Assembly: GCA_019359695.1 (NCBI GenBank)
Contig: JAHHGV010000046.1
Location: forward strand, 1-64,000
Direction: 5' to 3'
From: Brasilonema angustatum HA4187-MV1
GTDB lineage: Bacteria; Cyanobacteriota; Cyanobacteriia; Cyanobacteriales; Nostocaceae
Length of the DNA: 64,000 nt
The translations under genes and the position numbers were made by a program. Below, in pieces: positions 52,467 to 61,818 of this stretch. Positions within the stretch are counted from its first letter, which is position 1, and each line of letters begins with the position of its first letter. The notes under the pieces are model-generated. The model did not search any database. It was not told the DNA's origin and worked only from the letters and a program-made list of their open reading frames with translations.

Positions 52467-53342
52467 TCAAGATACTTTTACCTGTTCTACCTCTTTCTTC
52501 TGTACTTGGTCTATTTCTGGTAACTTTTGCCCTAAAATAATCACTATTCCCATCATTAATAAACTCGTTACCATAATGATGCTCACCACATTTGGATCAT
52601 CGAAATTACTCGTACCTATTAATAAGGCTGCGGCAAAATTGCGTTGAGCAGTTCCTACTCCTAAAACTCTTTGGGTATCAATACCAGGACCGCCTAAAAG
52701 ATAACCGACACTAAAGGAGAACACAATAAAAATAGCACAAACAAGGATGACACCAGTTTTCAATAAAATAATAATCTCGTTGAAGTGTACTATCAGCCTG
52801 ACTACTAAACCTAAAAGCAATCCAAAATTAGATATTTTGAAAGTAATTGGTTGAAGATTAAAAGCGATTGCCTCATATTTTGCCTTAATTAATAATCCAA
52901 TTCCCAACGGTATTAACATCAGAAATATTAATGGTTTGGCAATATCCCAAGAGTTGACTTGTACACCTTGTAAAACTAATGGTAGTACGAGCGGCATATA
53001 AAAGATTGTACCAAACATTAACAACATCATCAGTCCTGCAGAAAAGGCTAAATTTCCCTTAACTATTTGGGCAAGTTTTGGTAAAGCTGGAGGACCAGAT
53101 GCCAATGCCATGATCAGCAAACCATCTTTCACAGGTTCGTTAAGAGGTATTATTTGCAGCAATAAATACACAAAAAGTGGTACTAGGACAAAATTTGTCA
53201 GCAGCGAGAAAATCACCAAGCGGATATTACAAAGAGGTTGCCAAATCTGCTGTACAGTTAACTTTAAACCTGTGCCAAACATCGTGGCTACAACAAACGC
53301 TAGGAATGCTAATTTGTCAAGGATTGGGATAATTTCGTTCAT
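52467..53342 (-). CDS. bile acid:sodium symporter family (BASS/ACR3-like) transporter
   Basis: A 291-residue membrane protein with about ten helices. KLAFLAFVVATMFGTGLKLT begins the family; ASGPPALPKLAQIVKGNLAF is the first crossing region and GTAQRNFAAALLIGTSNFDD the second (the conserved Q-R-N/G-x-A motif). BASS transporters move organic anions, including sulfated steroids, with sodium. It is the gene just downstream of the arylsulfatase, so uptake or export of a sulfate ester or its product is plausible. The ATG at 53342 is preferred to TTG at 53396. Confidence 0.83.
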   Translation of the reverse strand: MNEIIPILDKLAFLAFVVATMFGTGLKLTVQQIWQPLCNIRLVIFSLLTNFVLVPLFVYLLLQIIPLNEPVKDGLLIMALASGPPALPKLAQIVKGNLAFSAGLMMLLMFGTIFYMPLVLPLVLQGVQVNSWDIAKPLIFLMLIPLGIGLLIKAKYEAIAFNLQPITFKISNFGLLLGLVVRLIVHFNEIIILLKTGVILVCAIFIVFSFSVGYLLGGPGIDTQRVLGVGTAQRNFAAALLIGTSNFDDPNVVSIIMVTSLLMMGIVIILGQKLPEIDQVQKKEVEQVKVS

Positions 53343-53410
53343 AAATTTTTGAGGAGACGCCCTGTTAAAAGTAATAATTTTGTTAGTGATGAACAATTAC
53401 GAAGTATAGA

Positions 53411-53428
53411 GGCAATTCATGAATTGCC
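53411..53428. repeat. 18-bp perfect palindrome between sulfatase and symporter
   Basis: GGCAATTCATGAATTGCC. It lies 11 bp after the arylsulfatase stop, upstream of the symporter gene. It can form a hairpin and may mark a processing or regulatory site. Confidence 0.45.
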
Positions 53429-53438
53429 CCTACATTTT

Positions 53439-55802
53439 TTAATTCAAATTCAGGGTAACTTTCTGTAAATTACCTGTGAATGCAAACGGTACTTGATAAG
53501 TTTCAACCACAGGAGTACCTGTATCTCGACCAACATCGAAGGTTTCATCTAAAGCCAAGCGATAGGGTACAGTTTTTTCAATTCGACCTGAAGCTACCTG
53601 TTGCTCATTGATAAATAACTTCCCAGTTCCTCCTGCACCAACTTCACCACCGTCGTAATCAAAATCAAATCGGATTGTTGATTTACCTGGGGATAATTTT
53701 TGAGGAGATTGAATAATATAACGTTGTGCATTAACAAAGTTGTAGACATATGTTAATTTGCTATCTTCAAGGAAAAAGCCCCAACCAGCAAAACGTCCCC
53801 CTTGGGTTAGTAGCACACCTTCAGCACCACTTTCTGGAATCTCTACATTAGCCGTGATGCTAAAGGATCTATTTTTCAGACTTGGTGCGCTACCTTCTGG
53901 GATAGGTTCTACACCAGGATAGTAAGTAAAAGTTGTGCGCCCTGAGGCTGGAGAGGGGCGACGACTGACATCAAACCGTTCAGAGACGCGATCGTCTAAT
54001 GGTAAAACTTGATATTGACGTGCTTGTGACAAAAACAAGTTTTGCAGTTTTTCCAGTTTCTCTGGATTTTCAGCCGCTAGGTTATTGGCTTCACTGAAAT
54101 CTTCCTCAATGTTATACAGTTCCCAAGGATCTTGTTGGAAGTCAGCATTGATTGTACCCTGCCAAGGTAATCGAGGATGACGAGCGGCGGCTACCCATCC
54201 GTGATCATAAATAGCCCGGTTGCCGAACATCTCGAAATACTGGGTTTGACGATGGGAAGGCTGATCAGAATTATCAAAGGTGTAGACTAAGCTAGTACCT
54301 TCAAGTTTCTGTTGCTTCACCCCGTTAACTTCAGTAGGTACAGTAATTCCCGCAGCCTCTAAAATTGTGGGGGTAATATCAATGACATGATGGAATTGAT
54401 TCCGTATTCCACCACGATCTTTAATTCGATTACCCCAAGTAACGATCAAGGGATTACGAGTACCACCAAAGTGAGAGGCGATTTGTTTTGTCCATTGAAA
54501 AGGGGTAGCGCCTGCCCATGCCCAGGCTGCATGATAATGATTAAAGGTTTTGGGACTGCCTAAGTCGTTCAAGTCAGCCAGCAGTTGCTCTCGGCTTTCG
54601 GGTACTTTATTGAAAACTTTTAATTCATTGACGCTACCTGCTAAACCGCCTTCTGCACTGGCACCATTATCACCGACGATGTAGAAGATTAGGGTGTTGT
54701 CCAATTCACCAATTTGGTCAATCGCATTAATCAATCTTCCGACTTCAAAGTCGGTATGCGCTAAAAATCCCGCAAATACTTCCATTTCATGGCCATAGAT
54801 TCTTTGGTCTTCTTTGGATAAGGAATCCCAAGCTGGCAGTTCTTTGGGACGCGATGTAAGCTGGGCATTAGCGGGAATTACACCCAGTTGTTTTTGACGG
54901 GCAAAAGTTTGTTCTCGTAATTTATCCCACCCTTGATCAAATTTGCCTTTATACTTGTCAATCGAGGCTTTGGGGGCGTGGTGGGGCGCATGAGTAGCAC
55001 CGGTAGCTAAATAGGTAAATATTGGTTTGTCAGGAGCTATAGACTGTTGAGAATGAATCCAGGCGATCGCACGATCTACTATATCTGGAGTCAAATGGTA
55101 ATCAGGGTTATTAATTGGTGGTGCAACCCGCTGAGTATTTTCTACTAAAGCTGGACTCCATTGATTAGTATCACCACCTAAAAAACCGTAAAAATACTCA
55201 AATCCTAAGCCTGTTGGCCAACGGTCAAAAGGACCTGCGGCGCTAGTTTCATAATCTGGTGTGTTGTGCCATTTACCGAAAGCGGCAGTGTTATAACCAT
55301 TTTGCCGCAATACTTCTGCTACAGTGGCAGCACTCTTAGGTAAGATAGTTGTGTAACCGGGAAAACCTGTTGCTAATTCCTCAACTACTCCTGTACCTAC
55401 TGAATGATGATTGCGTCCAGTCAATAAAGCTGCTCGTGTAGGTGAACAAAGGGCTGTGGTATGGAATTGGTTGTAACGCAATCCTTTTTCAGCCAAGCGA
55501 GTTAAATTTGGAGTTTCTACAGGTCCACCAAAGGTACTCGCTTGCCCAAAGCCCACATCATCCAGTAGCACTAGCAGAACATTCGGGGCTTTTTCTGGAG
55601 CGGTGATTGGGGCGGGAAAATCTGGTGTTGACTCAGGGTAAGTGATGCCAATTTTACCCCGGAAGGATGGTTGGGGAATAGGCAATACCTTTGCTGTATC
55701 TGCTAAGGCAGGGCTAGTAATCGTTAATAAGCTGATGACAAGAGATACTGCGATGCCTGCGGCGAGCCGAGCGAGCGCCCGTCGTAAAGTTAAACGTAAC
55801 AT
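53439..55802 (-). CDS. secreted arylsulfatase (type I, formylglycine-dependent)
   Basis: A 787-residue sulfatase. A signal peptide ends near residue 34 (ITSPALA). Metal-binding Asp81 and Asp82 are in [12 protein letters not shown]. The maturation motif CSPTR begins at Cys119 ([17 protein letters not shown]), which is converted to formylglycine. Further on are GKWHN, the metal-binding region [14 protein letters not shown], and a C-terminal beta-rich domain of about 200 residues. It hydrolyses sulfate esters in the periplasm or outside the cell, giving sulfate. The long form resembles PAS-type arylsulfatases. No maturation enzyme is in the window. Confidence 0.92.
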   Translation of the reverse strand: MLRLTLRRALARLAAGIAVSLVISLLTITSPALADTAKVLPIPQPSFRGKIGITYPESTPDFPAPITAPEKAPNVLLVLLDDVGFGQASTFGGPVETPNLTRLAEKGLRYNQFHTTALCSPTRAALLTGRNHHSVGTGVVEELATGFPGYTTILPKSAATVAEVLRQNGYNTAAFGKWHNTPDYETSAAGPFDRWPTGLGFEYFYGFLGGDTNQWSPALVENTQRVAPPINNPDYHLTPDIVDRAIAWIHSQQSIAPDKPIFTYLATGATHAPHHAPKASIDKYKGKFDQGWDKLREQTFARQKQLGVIPANAQLTSRPKELPAWDSLSKEDQRIYGHEMEVFAGFLAHTDFEVGRLINAIDQIGELDNTLIFYIVGDNGASAEGGLAGSVNELKVFNKVPESREQLLADLNDLGSPKTFNHYHAAWAWAGATPFQWTKQIASHFGGTRNPLIVTWGNRIKDRGGIRNQFHHVIDITPTILEAAGITVPTEVNGVKQQKLEGTSLVYTFDNSDQPSHRQTQYFEMFGNRAIYDHGWVAAARHPRLPWQGTINADFQQDPWELYNIEEDFSEANNLAAENPEKLEKLQNLFLSQARQYQVLPLDDRVSERFDVSRRPSPASGRTTFTYYPGVEPIPEGSAPSLKNRSFSITANVEIPESGAEGVLLTQGGRFAGWGFFLEDSKLTYVYNFVNAQRYIIQSPQKLSPGKSTIRFDFDYDGGEVGAGGTGKLFINEQQVASGRIEKTVPYRLALDETFDVGRDTGTPVVETYQVPFAFTGNLQKVTLNLN

Positions 55803-55930
55803 ATATCCAATTACCTATGACTATTAGACTGTCAACCAGAAATTGAGGGGTTGGTATAGTTTGTAATCAGCGCTGAAGGGCTTACTACGAACCTATCAAA
55901 GGAACATTGACAAAGTACTATTCTTCGGGT

Positions 55931-57811
55931 TCAAATCGATCCTGTTTGTAGATCGGATAGATTCTGATTGCTAGCTTCTACAGGTAAGAATCCACCTGCC
56001 TGCATTTTCCATAACCTGTAATAAGCCCCGTTACGTGCGAGGAGTTTGATGTGGGTACCATCCTCAACAATGCGACCTTGGTCGAACACCAAAATGCGGT
56101 CTAGATGGGCGATGGTGGACAAGCGATGAGCTACTACAATCACCGTTTTTCCGTGCATCGCTAAATCTAGGGTATCTTGGATCGCTTTTTCAGTGATGGA
56201 ATCGAGACTAGAGGTAGCTTCATCTAAGATCAGGATTGGTGCGTCTTTGAGGATTACCCGCGCGATCGCAATGCGTTGTCTCTGCCCACCGGACAGTTTC
56301 ACACCGCGTTCGCCCACCAGAGAATGATAACCCTCTCTCATCGGCACGATAAAATCATGAGCATAAGCCTTACGTGCTGCTTCCTTCACTTCTTCATCAC
56401 TTGCTTCCACTCGCCCGTAACGAATATTTTCCAGTAACGTGCGATGGAATAGAGACGGATCTTGAGGAATCAAGCTGATTTGGGCGTGTAGGGCATCCTG
56501 AGTCATGTCTCGAATATCTACCCCATCAATGAGAATCTGTCCAGATTGTGGGTCGAACAAACGCAAAATCAAATTGACAAAAGTGGATTTTCCAGAGCCG
56601 GAAAAGCCAACCAACCCCACACGCTGTCCAGGTGGGATGGTGACACAAAGGTTATGGAATACTTTTTTCTCAGGTGAGTAGTTGAAATTTACTCCCCGAA
56701 ACTCAATGCGTCCTTGGGTGATTGAGTGGGCGATCGCTTGCTCCCGATCAATTAACTCGTGGGGTTGAACAATGGTGAAGACACCATTAGCGACATTGCC
56801 GATATGTTCAAAGAATTCTAGAAAGCGTTTACTTAAATTACGGGCTTCACTGATGATCAACAGCGATAGACTGGTTGCCACCACGAAGTCAGCAGCAGCG
56901 ATCTTTCCTTGACTCCAGAGGGAGAGTGAGTAATACAGAGTGCCAATTTTCAAAATCGCTGCTGAAATAAACTGAAACCAGCGGATTCGCTCCGAGTGCC
57001 AGTTAGATATTCTTACTTCTTTGAGTTCGCGCCCTAATTGCTCATTCAAATAGCGTCGTTCAAAACCCAAGCGAGCAAACAGTCTGCTACTGATGATATT
57101 TGTTACTGTATCTACGATGATGCCAGTTGTTTCACTTCTGGCGGCTGCGGCTTTTCGGGAGTAAATTCGGCAGCGAGTTGCTAACCAGAACGAAATACTG
57201 ACGAATAGAACTGCCCACACTCCCACGAATGCAGCAAGCGGAGGATAGGTGCGATACAGTAAAGTTGTAGCAACGGTATATACGATAATTACTGGCATAA
57301 ACTCAGTAATCAGCATTTGCATTGTCTGGGTTACACCCAAAGAAGATTCGCTAATCCGATGTGCCAAAGCCCCAGCAAAACTGCTGCTCAGGTAGCGATG
57401 GGAATGCTGTTGCAAGTAGGCATATAGACACCGGACTATGTGCTGGCGGTGAATTGGGTGACGGATAGTTTGCAAGAGTCCAGATGATCGCCCGAATACC
57501 ACTTCACCCACACTCAAGGCGATGAACAGCATTACTGGTTGGCTCACAGCATCAAAAATATGTTTGCTGTCGCCCGCCCGTTGCGTCACGCTGCGGATGA
57601 TCCCGCCAATGGCATAGGGCAACATAATGCCACAAGTTGCGTGTACTATCTCCAGGAGCGCCATTGCCACATACCACCAGCGAAACTGATTGACAAAATA
57701 GCAAATAAACATGAATGGAGTCGGTGGTAAGTTGGGTGCATTGGCAGCACGTTGAAAGGATTGAGATGAACGAGGACGTTTAATTAAAGAACGGCGATCG
57801 CGTCGAATCAC
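55931..57811 (-). CDS. ABC exporter with fused membrane and ATPase domains (MsbA-like)
   Basis: A 626-residue half-transporter. The N-terminal six-helix domain starts after a basic tail of about 35 residues (ICYFVNQFRWWYVAMALLEI). The ATPase domain has Walker A VGFSGSGKST near residue 405, signature [16 protein letters not shown] near 507, Walker B ILILDEATSSLD near 525 and H-loop VIVVAHRLSTIAHLDR. It forms homodimers that export lipids, peptides or drugs. Its start overlaps the stop of the GNAT gene as ATGA, so the two are translationally coupled. The cargo is unknown. Confidence 0.9.
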   Translation of the reverse strand: MIRRDRRSLIKRPRSSQSFQRAANAPNLPPTPFMFICYFVNQFRWWYVAMALLEIVHATCGIMLPYAIGGIIRSVTQRAGDSKHIFDAVSQPVMLFIALSVGEVVFGRSSGLLQTIRHPIHRQHIVRCLYAYLQQHSHRYLSSSFAGALAHRISESSLGVTQTMQMLITEFMPVIIVYTVATTLLYRTYPPLAAFVGVWAVLFVSISFWLATRCRIYSRKAAAARSETTGIIVDTVTNIISSRLFARLGFERRYLNEQLGRELKEVRISNWHSERIRWFQFISAAILKIGTLYYSLSLWSQGKIAAADFVVATSLSLLIISEARNLSKRFLEFFEHIGNVANGVFTIVQPHELIDREQAIAHSITQGRIEFRGVNFNYSPEKKVFHNLCVTIPPGQRVGLVGFSGSGKSTFVNLILRLFDPQSGQILIDGVDIRDMTQDALHAQISLIPQDPSLFHRTLLENIRYGRVEASDEEVKEAARKAYAHDFIVPMREGYHSLVGERGVKLSGGQRQRIAIARVILKDAPILILDEATSSLDSITEKAIQDTLDLAMHGKTVIVVAHRLSTIAHLDRILVFDQGRIVEDGTHIKLLARNGAYYRLWKMQAGGFLPVEASNQNLSDLQTGSI

Positions 57812-58248
57812 TTCAGCTTCTCCCTAACATCTGGCAACCGACGTATTAGAATGACATTCATTCCTCTGGAAATGTAGTTATTAAATCGCTTACGCAATAA
57901 GTCTGGAACCTCAATCAGTAAAACTTCTTGAAACCCTACTTGTTGATAGAACGATTTCAAATGCTGCCACGGAATACAGTAACAAACTTGATCGGCAAGT
58001 TGCTCGGTACAAGCTTGAAGTAGCTGCGTGCCAACACCCTGACGCTGAAACGGAGCTAAAACCTGCATTCCCCGAAGCACAAAGAACCCAGTATTTGGAC
58101 ACAAACGTACTGCACCAACAATTCTCTCCTCCAATTGAGCAATAAATATTAAGGCTTCCTCACTCAGATCACCACCATAACCACACTGATTGTAAAAAGC
58201 TTTAATGCTTTGAGCATCATACAATTTTGCTTGGCTAATTTTTAGCAT
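57808..58248 (-). CDS. GNAT-family N-acetyltransferase
   Basis: A 146-residue acetyltransferase. RGMQVLAPFQRQGVGTQLLQ with ACTEQL is the acetyl-CoA-binding motif; FYQQVGFQEVL is the C-terminal element. It may modify a small molecule subsequently exported by the coupled ABC transporter, or act in self-protection. The substrate is unknown. Confidence 0.85.
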   Translation of the reverse strand: MLKISQAKLYDAQSIKAFYNQCGYGGDLSEEALIFIAQLEERIVGAVRLCPNTGFFVLRGMQVLAPFQRQGVGTQLLQACTEQLADQVCYCIPWQHLKSFYQQVGFQEVLLIEVPDLLRKRFNNYISRGMNVILIRRLPDVREKLK

Positions 58249-58279
58249 ATCGCTCTATAAAATTGCTGGGTTAGCAATC

Positions 58280-59278
58280 TTAGCGCACAGCATCTCCCCT
58301 GCGATATTCAACGGTGATGTCGTCTAGCTTTTGTTTCAAACTGTTATCGAGTTTTACTTCCACTGCTTTGAGGGTGTCCGCAAGTTGTTCTGGGCGGCTA
58401 GCGCCAATAATCGGGGCAGTGATAATCGGATTAGCCAGCACCCAAGCTACTGCTAGGATGGTGAGGGACAATCCAGCCAAATCTGCTACTGTGCGTAATT
58501 CCTCAACAGTATTAAACTCGCGATCGTGCCAATAACGTTCTTGATAACGTTCTGCGGCTGCACCCAAGGTAAAACGAGTTCCTGTAGTGGGGCCTTGAGC
58601 GAGATTGTGCTTACCAGTGAGCAGACCTCCCGCCAACGGATTGTAGGGAATTACACCAAGCCCTTCTTCTTGCGCTAGGGGCAACAGTTCTCGCTCAATT
58701 TCGCGGAACAACAAATTGTAGCGGGGCTGAATCGAGACAAAGCGAGTTAGATTACGAACATCGGCGCGACCTAAAGCGCGGCTGAGTCGGTAAGCTAAGA
58801 AGTTGGAAACCCCAATGTAGCGTGCTTTACCAGCCCGAACTATCGTGTCCAGTGCTTCTAAGGTCTCATCCAGAGGGGTTGAGGCATCATCAGAGTGCAA
58901 TTGATACAAATCAACATAATCAGTTCCCAGTCGTCTCAGAGAAGCATTGATCGCATCTAAAATATGTTTGCGCGAAGCACCCTGATCCCAAGGTGCAGGG
59001 CCAACCTTGCCTATAGCCTTGGTGGCAAGTATAAAATGTTCGCGTTTGCCTTTGAGCCAGCGCCCAATGATTTCTTCGGTACGTCCGGCTGTGGCAATTC
59101 CGCCGCCCAGAGGATAAACGTCGGCTGTATCTAGAAAGTTAATTCCTGCATCAGCAGCAGTGTCAAGAATCTGCCTAGAAGTTTCTTCATCTGTCTGCAA
59201 TCCGAAGGTCATTGTACCGAGAGAGAGACGGGAAACGCTCAATCCAGTTTTACCGAGCTTAGTTGTTGGTAACGTCAT
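58280..59278 (-). CDS. aldo/keto reductase
   Basis: A 332-residue NADPH-dependent reductase. It shows LSLGTMTFGLQTDEETSRQI, the catalytic Asp and Tyr in NFLDTADVYPLGGG, the Lys in FILATKAIGKVG, the His in DLYQLHSDDAST, and the cofactor-binding APIIGASRPEQLADTLKAVE. It is about 32 bp upstream of the GNAT gene and in the same strand block as the esterase and FAD monooxygenase. It is only distantly similar to the AKR at 16769. The substrate is unknown. Confidence 0.9.
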   Translation of the reverse strand: MTLPTTKLGKTGLSVSRLSLGTMTFGLQTDEETSRQILDTAADAGINFLDTADVYPLGGGIATAGRTEEIIGRWLKGKREHFILATKAIGKVGPAPWDQGASRKHILDAINASLRRLGTDYVDLYQLHSDDASTPLDETLEALDTIVRAGKARYIGVSNFLAYRLSRALGRADVRNLTRFVSIQPRYNLLFREIERELLPLAQEEGLGVIPYNPLAGGLLTGKHNLAQGPTTGTRFTLGAAAERYQERYWHDREFNTVEELRTVADLAGLSLTILAVAWVLANPIITAPIIGASRPEQLADTLKAVEVKLDNSLKQKLDDITVEYRRGDAVR

Positions 59279-59406
59279 GGAAGTGTTTGTTGTTGTTGAT
59301 TGAAAAAGCAGAATTTAGAAACACAGACTGTGACGTGCGTTGCACCCCGCTTCTCTACGAGAGGCTACGCCGTTTTCATTCCCGAAGTGCTGTACGCTAA
59401 CGCAGA

Positions 59407-59532
59407 TTAGTCAGGCTGTATTGCCTTACCCCACCAAACTCGTTTAAACGGCTTGCCCGTTTGCTCGTGCAATATTTCGTAATGTTTTAGTTCTACATCT
59501 TTCCAGTCAGATAACAGTAAGACATAAGGCAT
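59407..59532 (-). CDS. small protein of 41 residues, translationally coupled to the esterase
   Basis: A 41-codon ORF starts MPYVLLLSDWKDVELKHYEI and ends FKRVWWGKAIQPD. Its ATG overlaps the esterase TGA by one base (TGATG), a classic coupling arrangement. The composition is protein-like (many Trp, Lys, Glu; no low complexity). I do not recognise a family. The location suggests it is co-expressed with the esterase gene. Confidence 0.5.
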   Translation of the reverse strand: MPYVLLLSDWKDVELKHYEILHEQTGKPFKRVWWGKAIQPD

Positions 59533-60188
59533 CAGACAACTAAAGGGACGTTACGACGGCTCTGTGAAACTAGCCATTGTTGCAATTTCGGGTCACTGTA
59601 AACTTCATCGGCAATAAAATGATCGCCTTCAGGGAATACTGTAAAGTCCACTGTTCCCCCCAGTCCGCGCAAGGTAGCGACAATCTGCTCTGTATCCTCA
59701 ATCGGCAGTTTTTCGTCCTTGCCACCTTGGAATATTTGGATGGGAATTTCTTTGAGCGCAGCTAGTTGGGTTTCTTCTAATGTCTTGGGGACACGACCGG
59801 AAACTGCTACCAAACCAGCAAAGCGTCCAGGATGGGAAGCGGCGATATGCCAAGCCCCAGCCGTACCTAAGCTGAACCCAGACAAAATCACACGGGATGG
59901 ATCGATGGGCTGGGAGGCGATCAATTTATCCAGTAAAGCAATCACATCTGATTCTCGCTCTACCCAAGTCTGTCCTTCAGGAAGTTGGGGGGCTGCAAAG
60001 ACATAAGGTAATGGATCTGACACATCCACTAAACGAGGTAAACCCCATTTGAGCAACACATTTAGATCATTGCCGCGATCGCGTGCTCCATGCAAAAACA
60101 GCACAAGGGGCGCGGGTTTGCTGCCAGTGTCAGAGACAGGTGAGAAAAGATAAGGCAAGGAACCATTGCTGATATGTTGGACGGGCAT
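59532..60188 (-). CDS. alpha/beta hydrolase (phospholipase/carboxylesterase type)
   Basis: A 218-residue hydrolase. LVLFLHGARDRGNDLNVLLK gives the oxyanion-hole HG, VILSGFSLGTAGAWHIAASH the nucleophile Ser in G-F-S-L-G, IFQGGKDEKLPIEDTEQIVA the catalytic Asp, and FPEGDHF the His. It probably hydrolyses esters of small substrates in the cytosol. The ATG at 60188 begins MPVQHISNG; the longer frame to 60254 begins in intergenic sequence and is rejected. It lies between the FAD monooxygenase and the coupled small ORF. Confidence 0.87.
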   Translation of the reverse strand: MPVQHISNGSLPYLFSPVSDTGSKPAPLVLFLHGARDRGNDLNVLLKWGLPRLVDVSDPLPYVFAAPQLPEGQTWVERESDVIALLDKLIASQPIDPSRVILSGFSLGTAGAWHIAASHPGRFAGLVAVSGRVPKTLEETQLAALKEIPIQIFQGGKDEKLPIEDTEQIVATLRGLGGTVDFTVFPEGDHFIADEVYSDPKLQQWLVSQSRRNVPLVV

Positions 60189-60325
60189 AGTTGTAACTCC
60201 TAAATAATTTGGTAATGGGTTTCGACTGCGCTCAGCCGAACGGGCATGGGGCATTTGTCATTAGTTATTTCTCCTCTGCTCCCTGCCCCCTGCTTCTTTA
60301 AAGTCCCCAGTTCCTCTGGGCAGAC

Positions 60326-61762
60326 TCAGCTGACCGCAGCTTTGGCTGGCTGTTTCCACACTGCTGCTGCGTACAGTGACTCTTCAAAGTCCGGTGCGAT
60401 GTCGCTGGTGATGCGTGCCTCGTGCTGCTCCCAGTCGCTGAAAAACAAATCGTGGCTGATGCGCGACACTATGGCAGGCACGTCGCGGCGAATGCTAGGT
60501 ACGTCACCAATTGGCAGACCGAAACTGACGAAACCAGCAGGATTAAAGACGTGAATGTCTTTCAGGTAGGGCGCAGTACCTGGTACTTTCTCTAGGTATT
60601 CGTGGGCACTGCCGAGGTAGGGGTGCGTTCCCAAATCGTCGTCGCGCTGGTCGGCTGGTGGTTTGTAGCGATCGCGCCAAAGTGCAATATACTGGGCAAA
60701 GTCGGCTAGTTCAGGGCGCTCTGTCGGGTCAACAAAGTAACCAGTGCCAGCGATCGCAAAATCAAACTCGAAAATATCGTCGTTCACCTGGGCAACGATA
60801 CGCCCGTCCTTTTCCTGCGCCGATTTCCAAGGTGCAGACAGGTGCAAGTGGAAGTTGGGGAAGGCGATCGCTCGCTCAATTGCGTCCGGTGGTGGTGTAG
60901 AGCCTGCCTGCCGAAAGCGCCAAGCTTGGAACCAGCGAGCCTCATCAGGCAGTTGTGGATAATTGTAGTAAGCACCAGGATACCCACGCACTCGAATTAC
61001 TGGCAGAGAAGCGATCGCCGAGCGCCGTGCGAACAGGTGTACTGCCCTCGCTCCCGATTCCAGCGCCACCCCAGCTGCGTCGAAAGCTGAAGCCGCCGCA
61101 CCCAACACTGCTACAGTCTTACCGCGCAGTGCTTCAAAATCAATGACATCGGCGGTATGTGCATACAGCGTGCGTGGTAAGTCAGTCAGTACTGGCGGTA
61201 TGTATGGACCACCAGTGCCAGCAACGCCGTTGGCAAAGATAATCTTGCGCGTAGTCTCCACCTGCGCGACACCGTTCACCTCAAGGTGCAGGCGAAAGAA
61301 ACCCTCGGCTGGCTCGATCCGCACCAACTTCGTCCGGTAACGAACTGAGATGCCGAGAAACTGCCGATACCAGATGAGGTACTCTGCCCACGCCAACCGA
61401 GGGATACGATCAATAGCCGCGTAAGCCTCAGCACCGTGCCGCGCCTCGTACCAAGTTTGGAACGACAGTGCTGGGATGCCCAGTTCAGGACCGGGCAGGT
61501 TCTTCGGTGTGCGGAGCTTTTTCATCCGCGCTCGCGTCAGCCACACGCCAGAATTGCCCTCGTCCTCTGCGGCATCGATTACCGTCACGCGACCGATGCC
61601 AGCACGCCGTAGCGCAAATGCAAAAGTACTACCGCTGCCGCTACCACCTACTATCGTGACGTTGTGGTTGATACTTGGGCTATCGGGCACCCAGTCATCG
61701 GGATCGGGTTCGAGTAGGCGCAGTGCCTCGCGGGCACTGGTATCGGGATCAGTTGTCGTCAT
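60326..61762 (-). CDS. FAD-dependent NAD(P)-binding monooxygenase-like protein
   Basis: A 478-residue flavoprotein. The FAD motif VTIVGGSGSGSTFAFALRRA is near residue 35, and a second nucleotide-binding motif VAVLGAAASAFDAAGVALES near 215. Intermediate landmarks are KLRTPKNLPGPELGIPALSF, then FANGVAGTGGPYIPPVL, and FDFAIAGTGYFVDPTER. The layout is that of Baeyer-Villiger/N-hydroxylating-type monooxygenases. Codon use is GC-richer than in surrounding genes, with dense GC-rich minus- and plus-strand frames, which suggests acquisition from a GC-rich donor. It follows amidohydrolase B by 57 bp. Substrate unknown. Confidence 0.83.
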   Translation of the reverse strand: MTTTDPDTSAREALRLLEPDPDDWVPDSPSINHNVTIVGGSGSGSTFAFALRRAGIGRVTVIDAAEDEGNSGVWLTRARMKKLRTPKNLPGPELGIPALSFQTWYEARHGAEAYAAIDRIPRLAWAEYLIWYRQFLGISVRYRTKLVRIEPAEGFFRLHLEVNGVAQVETTRKIIFANGVAGTGGPYIPPVLTDLPRTLYAHTADVIDFEALRGKTVAVLGAAASAFDAAGVALESGARAVHLFARRSAIASLPVIRVRGYPGAYYNYPQLPDEARWFQAWRFRQAGSTPPPDAIERAIAFPNFHLHLSAPWKSAQEKDGRIVAQVNDDIFEFDFAIAGTGYFVDPTERPELADFAQYIALWRDRYKPPADQRDDDLGTHPYLGSAHEYLEKVPGTAPYLKDIHVFNPAGFVSFGLPIGDVPSIRRDVPAIVSRISHDLFFSDWEQHEARITSDIAPDFEESLYAAAVWKQPAKAAVS

Positions 61763-61818
61763 GTTAGTCTCCCAGACTAAATCGAGGTTTTACCGAGATG
61801 AGTGGTTGGTAAAGACAT

